Shown here one piece after another: positions 60,801 through 64,000 of a stretch of 64,000 nucleotides of DNA. The translations under genes were made by a program, and so were the position numbers. Each line of letters starts with the position of its first letter. Position 1 is the stretch's first letter. The stretch spans positions 124,001 through 188,000 of the forward strand of contig FMBT01000292.1 of the NCBI GenBank assembly GCA_900095095.1, written 5' to 3'. The notes beneath the pieces were generated by a model. The model was not told where the DNA came from and ran no database searches. It was given only the letters and a program-made list of their open reading frames with translations. The stretch comes from Fragilariopsis cylindrus CCMP1102 (Eukaryota > Bacillariophyta > Bacillariophyceae > Bacillariales > Bacillariaceae).

Positions 60801-62416
60801 GGGTAGTTTGACCCGACTTCCCATCTTTCCACTTGGACCAAAAGGCGTTGACCTACAAACCGTCGCCATCCATTTGTTCTGATTCGTATCTTCGGTATTC
60901 TCATGTCCATTGGCAACACCAAACACGACGATTCGTCGTTCATCGGTGTATCGACCATTGTGGCGACGAATTGTCGCCGAGACTCACTGACAATGGCTAC
61001 TACTCTTCCTGATGGAATCGGTGGTGCAGATGTCTCATCATCATTATCGGTTACGTCGTTGTCATCAGGCTGAACATGTACCAATCGGCGTCTTCCGACG
61101 GGGCTCGTCCATTCTTGTCGTGGCAACGGCATAACGATGACAATATCTTGGTGCAACGCGCGGTTGAAGTACCCTTTTGTCTGATTGATGAAATAAGATG
61201 AAGAATTGTCGCTACCTCCACCACTTGACACAATCGCTTCTTTGATATTATCTTTCGTAACTGTCAATTTCCCCCTGACTAGAGTTCTGTTACGTAATCC
61301 CTCTTGAATGATATCCTCGGTCCAATATTCTTCCACACCACCTGTAACCGAATCTAACGAATGGCCTTTTAATTTTTTTGCTGGATCGTTCCTTCTATTG
61401 TAATCTTCTTCGCAACGAGTAGCAAGTATCTTGGCATGTTCGAGAATTGTCATATCTAGCCATCCATCTTCCTCGTACTCGTTCGTATTGTCGTCGTCGT
61501 TGTCATCGTCATCTCGATTGCCTTTGTTTATACTAGCACTATTGTTCTTAATACTGCTACTACCAGTGCTTAGGAACAACATTTCCAAAAAATCCTTCAT
61601 GAGAATGGTTTGGATCCCATCTTCTTCGGGGAATCGCTGTACAAAATTTGGATCTCCAGACAAGATATAAAATGAAGAAGAGGACGAGGACGACGACGAA
61701 TCATCTCCTTTGGACGGATTATGATTTTGTTTGAGCAAGCGACCTGCCCGGAATAGTGCATTTTGAGAGCGATCACTCATAGACATTTCCTTGTATCTCA
61801 TGAGATCCCATTCGTCTTCGTCGTTGTCATTATCGTTATGGCTACAACCGATTTCTCCGATTCCTTCTCGTACAGAAATATCACAAAACACCTTGACCGA
61901 ACTATGATGACGCTGAATCAATTTTTGAATCTTGGTCCGTTCGTGTGGACTCGCCATTTCAGGAGGTAGTCGTTCAATTCTGCCTGTATTATTTTTATTA
62001 TTATTACTATTATTATCACCCCGAGAAATAGGCATTGTCGAGGAAACATTACGATAATCCATCCAATCAGTAACGGATTCTAATATAACCCATCGACAAC
62101 GTCGTTGTCGTCGACTTTGCTGCTCTTGTCCTCGTCGGACCGAGTTAATTCGTTTTTTGGAAGCATATTCTTCTTCCCGTTCAACCAAGTAAATTATCAA
62201 TGGAAGATACATCCTCAAGGCAAGACCATCCGGAATGATCCAATCACAATCAATCGTCTCAGCATCCTTTTCTTTTACTTCGTCGAGAAGGGATGAAATC
62301 GGATGCCAATAGCGCTCTCTCACTCGAAGTTTTTCCTTCAGAAATTCTTGTTGGACCCAACGACGACTATTCGATGATGCTGATGTCGCATTCTTCCTGG
62401 TCGGATTTTCCGTCAT
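57874..62416 (-). CDS. DIS3L: DIS3-like exoribonuclease (DIS3L type), RNase II/RNB family
   Basis: Five exons: 62416-60256, 60145-59846, 59714-59707 (8 nt), 59586-59345, 59263-57874; 1366 residues. It degrades RNA 3'-5' as the catalytic exosome subunit. The N-terminal third is divergent: a PIN-like region (about 30-200) with D/S-rich inserts. Cold-shock-like parts follow, then [11 protein letters not shown] and [19 protein letters not shown] starts near 600 with [13 protein letters not shown] (metal-binding Asp cluster), [31 protein letters not shown] and [10 protein letters not shown], where WYGRTxIR is closer to DIS3L than DIS3. Later [28 protein letters not shown] is the RNB end motif, followed by an S1-like region and a basic tail. 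Start: the ATG at 62416; the frame is open to 62446 without ATG. Confidence 0.9.
59707..59714 (-). other. 8-nt microexon of the DIS3L-like gene
   Basis: Sense sequence AGCTAATG, preceded by a pyrimidine-rich TGTTGCCAG acceptor and followed by donor GTACGT. Preceding exon ends with one base (G), so the join reads GAG CTA ATG (Glu-Leu-Met), then ATT ATG GCG. The spliced peptide [18 protein letters not shown] matches the DIS3L core 'EIHQTIAECMILANHWVAR' residue for residue in length. Skipping the 8 nt would shift the frame. Confidence 0.8.
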
Positions 62417-63015
62417 CGTGATATTTTGTTTCTTTGTGTACTTCAATGCATGTATGATTGATAAATGATGATATATCTCTTGAAAAATTGGAAAAATCGA
62501 TGAACGAAATCAAATCGCATCATTCAAATCTATTCATTCATTAGTTTGAGTCCCGTATAAATGTGAGCATCCCGTCATTGATATTGAATATTGAATACTT
62601 GTATCGCATAAGAATAGCGTAGATTTTTGGTTTTATTCCATTTTTTTGTTCCAATTTTCTTGTTGTGGCTGTTAGCATCCAATTGTTCGTTCTGTCAGTT
62701 ATAAAGTGTAAGCTGTAGAGTACAGTACACACTAAATTCTATATCTTCACTTTGGTATGGCAGGGGGGCCCGGGGGGGGGGGGCTCATTAATGTATTGAC
62801 TCCCCCATTTCATGCAGGGAAATACTCCCCCATTTCATGCAGGGAAATACTGTACCACATCACAGAGAAGTGAATACTTTATTCACTACTACATATCTGA
62901 CAATCTACTAGCAATCCTAGGCAATCGATCTTTGCTTTCATATATAAGTTTTTTAATTCTATATCATCCATTAAGTTGTCTAAAACGTTGTGGCAAGGTA
63001 GTCGTTGTGTTATAT
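62417..63015. other. Intergenic, 599 bp, with poly-G tract and 25-bp tandem duplication
   Basis: Upstream of the DIS3L-like gene and downstream of the permease. A G-rich tract with CCC inside (62763-62783) is followed by a perfect 25-bp tandem duplication (62799-62823 / 62824-62848). TACTGTAC/GTACAGTA at 62720 and 62848. No gene. Confidence 0.6.
62799..62848. repeat. Perfect 25-bp tandem duplication
   Basis: Two identical head-to-tail copies, each beginning ACTCCCCCATTTCATGC and ending GGGAAAT. They lie 15 bp after a poly-G run. Likely a recent slippage or repair product. Confidence 0.9.
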
Positions 63016-64000
63016 TCATGTGAGGTTTCCAACGATTGATGCCAATATCGATATGATGGCAACAGCCAAAAGGCAATGCAGTGTAAATTTCATGTGTTGT
63101 ATTTTATAGTTGCCAAAAATTGAACCGGGGTTGTCTGACACATCTAATGCTCGCATCGCGAGGAATATCGGAAATAAAAATGCCACAAGACTGGTGAATA
63201 ATATTCCACCCCACGTTAACAGTTCTGTGATCATATGTCCTCGATAGAACAGCCAGGAAAATCCGAATGGAATATATACAGCAAAGATATCACCAGCCAA
63301 ATCAGAATATCCGGACCCTGTCAAATTCAGTCGACCCAAAACACTCAATAAGGGGATTCCCAATCCGACGATAAATATTGCGAAGAAAAAAGAGGTAATT
63401 TGCATAGTGATCCCTTGCCCTCCTGACATAAAGGATTGCAGCATGTTGTCCGACACGTTAGGTTTGGACATGGCACCCAAAGTTCCCAACAAAATGTATA
63501 ACAGAGCTGCCATGATCGACGACCCGGTAATTACTTTAGTCGCATCTACTGACGGTTCCTTTTCGAACAACCAAGCAGGAATACTTATAACAAGAGCAAA
63601 GTTAAATAAGACAACTCCAAGCAAAGAATCCCATGAGTCGCCCCACCAAGATAACCGACCTTCAAATTCAATACCATTCGATATGAACAAGAACGAAAAA
63701 ATGGTGGACGTTACAATCAGAACAAGAAATTCAAGAATCTGCCAGACAGCATTTTCCTGTGTGAAGACAAATAGGAGTAAGATAGGAGTAAGAAACATTA
63801 ACATATAAGCATACAGACACACACGCACACACACATACACACCATTCCTGTAGATAATTAGCATTGTGCACGTATCGTTTATTTACCTGAAGGTCCATTA
63901 GGGCCAAGGGCATGAAAAATAGAGCATTTATTATATAACCCGCAGTCAGTAGGACCCCACCTTCATCTTCGTGATCTGAAAATGGAACGCAGTCTTCATC
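63016..64000 (-). CDS. Amino acid permease of the AAAP/SLC32-36-38 family (partial, runs off right edge)
   Basis: At least two exons: 64000-63887 (open at the window edge) and 63756-63016, joined in phase 0 (donor GTAAAT, acceptor ACACAG). 284 C-terminal residues are present. About seven TM helices are visible: ILEFLVLIVTSTIFSFLFI, LGVVLFNFALVISIPAWLFEKEPSV, TGSSIMAALLYILLGTLGAM, ITSFFFAIFIVGLGIPLLSV, DIFAVYIPFGFSWLFYR, GGILFTSLVAFLFPIFLAM and HCLLAVAIISILASIVG. The order 'FNFALVISIPAWLFEK..V' then 'I.GLLGAM' is typical of the family, which couples amino acid uptake to protons or sodium. The N-terminal half lies outside the window. The intron carries a sense TG-rich tract (63813-63842 on the plus strand reads CA). 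Confidence 0.82.
63757..63886 (-). other. Intron with a sense-strand TG-rich tract
   Basis: 130-bp intron. Minus-strand (sense) sequence is TG/TGTG-rich over 63813-63842, close to the donor. It resembles the two other TG-bearing introns at 14592 and 42596. Confidence 0.7.

Noticed and set aside
1-64000. tRNA, rRNA, CRISPR, insertion sequence, LTR or virus-like element
   Set aside because: Scanning by eye found no tRNA T-loop box in a cloverleaf context, no reverse transcriptase, integrase or transposase motif and no long terminal repeats. Small or divergent RNA genes could be missed.

Overview
The window looks like nuclear DNA of a photosynthetic stramenopile, most likely a pennate diatom. 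Several proteins begin with a signal peptide followed by a Phe motif (ASAF-SP, VGA-FT, VEA-FG, SDA-FL, ANG-FL, ING-FS), the bipartite address used for plastids inside an ER membrane. Genes are compact and alternate between strands. Introns are short (about 70-210 bp) with GTAAGT, GTACGT or GTATGT donors. The content (GH16 KRE6-type glucan enzyme, HSF factor, PUFA-type elongase, long PPR protein, plastid-type PDC E2) fits a diatom. The genus cannot be fixed from sequence alone; the AT-leaning composition resembles Fragilariopsis/Pseudo-nitzschia-like genomes (inference).

Layout. 1-412: first exon of a plastid-addressed protein leaving on the left. 1.3-4.4 kb: divergent pair of plastid lipid genes, FabZ and the PDC E2 subunit. 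4.6-7.8 kb: PPR protein. 8.5-11.6 kb: Got1-like Golgi protein and an Atg14/UVRAG-like subunit. 11.8-17 kb: CSA/ERCC8 WD40 protein, a four-TM protein and a fatty acid elongase. 17.3-24.6 kb: RRP6, an unrecognised three-exon gene and Cdc37. 25-37.4 kb: a Golgi-type glycosyltransferase, a 2036-residue focadhesin-like protein, a SET-domain methyltransferase and an HSF factor. 37.5-48.4 kb: an AFG2-type double AAA ATPase, two unrecognised genes, a SAM methyltransferase and a KRE6-like GH16 protein. 48.7-57.8 kb: a Met-rich secretory protein, a PAP/fibrillin, eIF5B and a plastid-addressed Pro-rich protein. 57.9-64 kb: a DIS3L-type exoribonuclease with an 8-nt microexon, and an amino acid permease leaving on the right.

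Functional links. FabZ and E2 share one 527-bp promoter and act in the same plastid route (acetyl-CoA supply and type II fatty acid synthesis). Three genes relate to the RNA exosome (RRP6, DIS3L-like, focadhesin-like), though they are scattered. I rebuilt ten complete spliced genes (17 introns in all, counting the two edge genes) from donor/acceptor sites and reading-frame agreement; exon limits are given in each entry. I saw no transposon, virus-like element, CRISPR array, rRNA or tRNA.

Unexplained non-coding structure includes an 8-mer palindrome half (TACTGTAC/GTACAGTA) strongly concentrated between genes, a four-copy inverted array of ACTTAATC, a 14-bp perfect palindrome in the AFG2 promoter, and sense-strand TG repeats in three introns.
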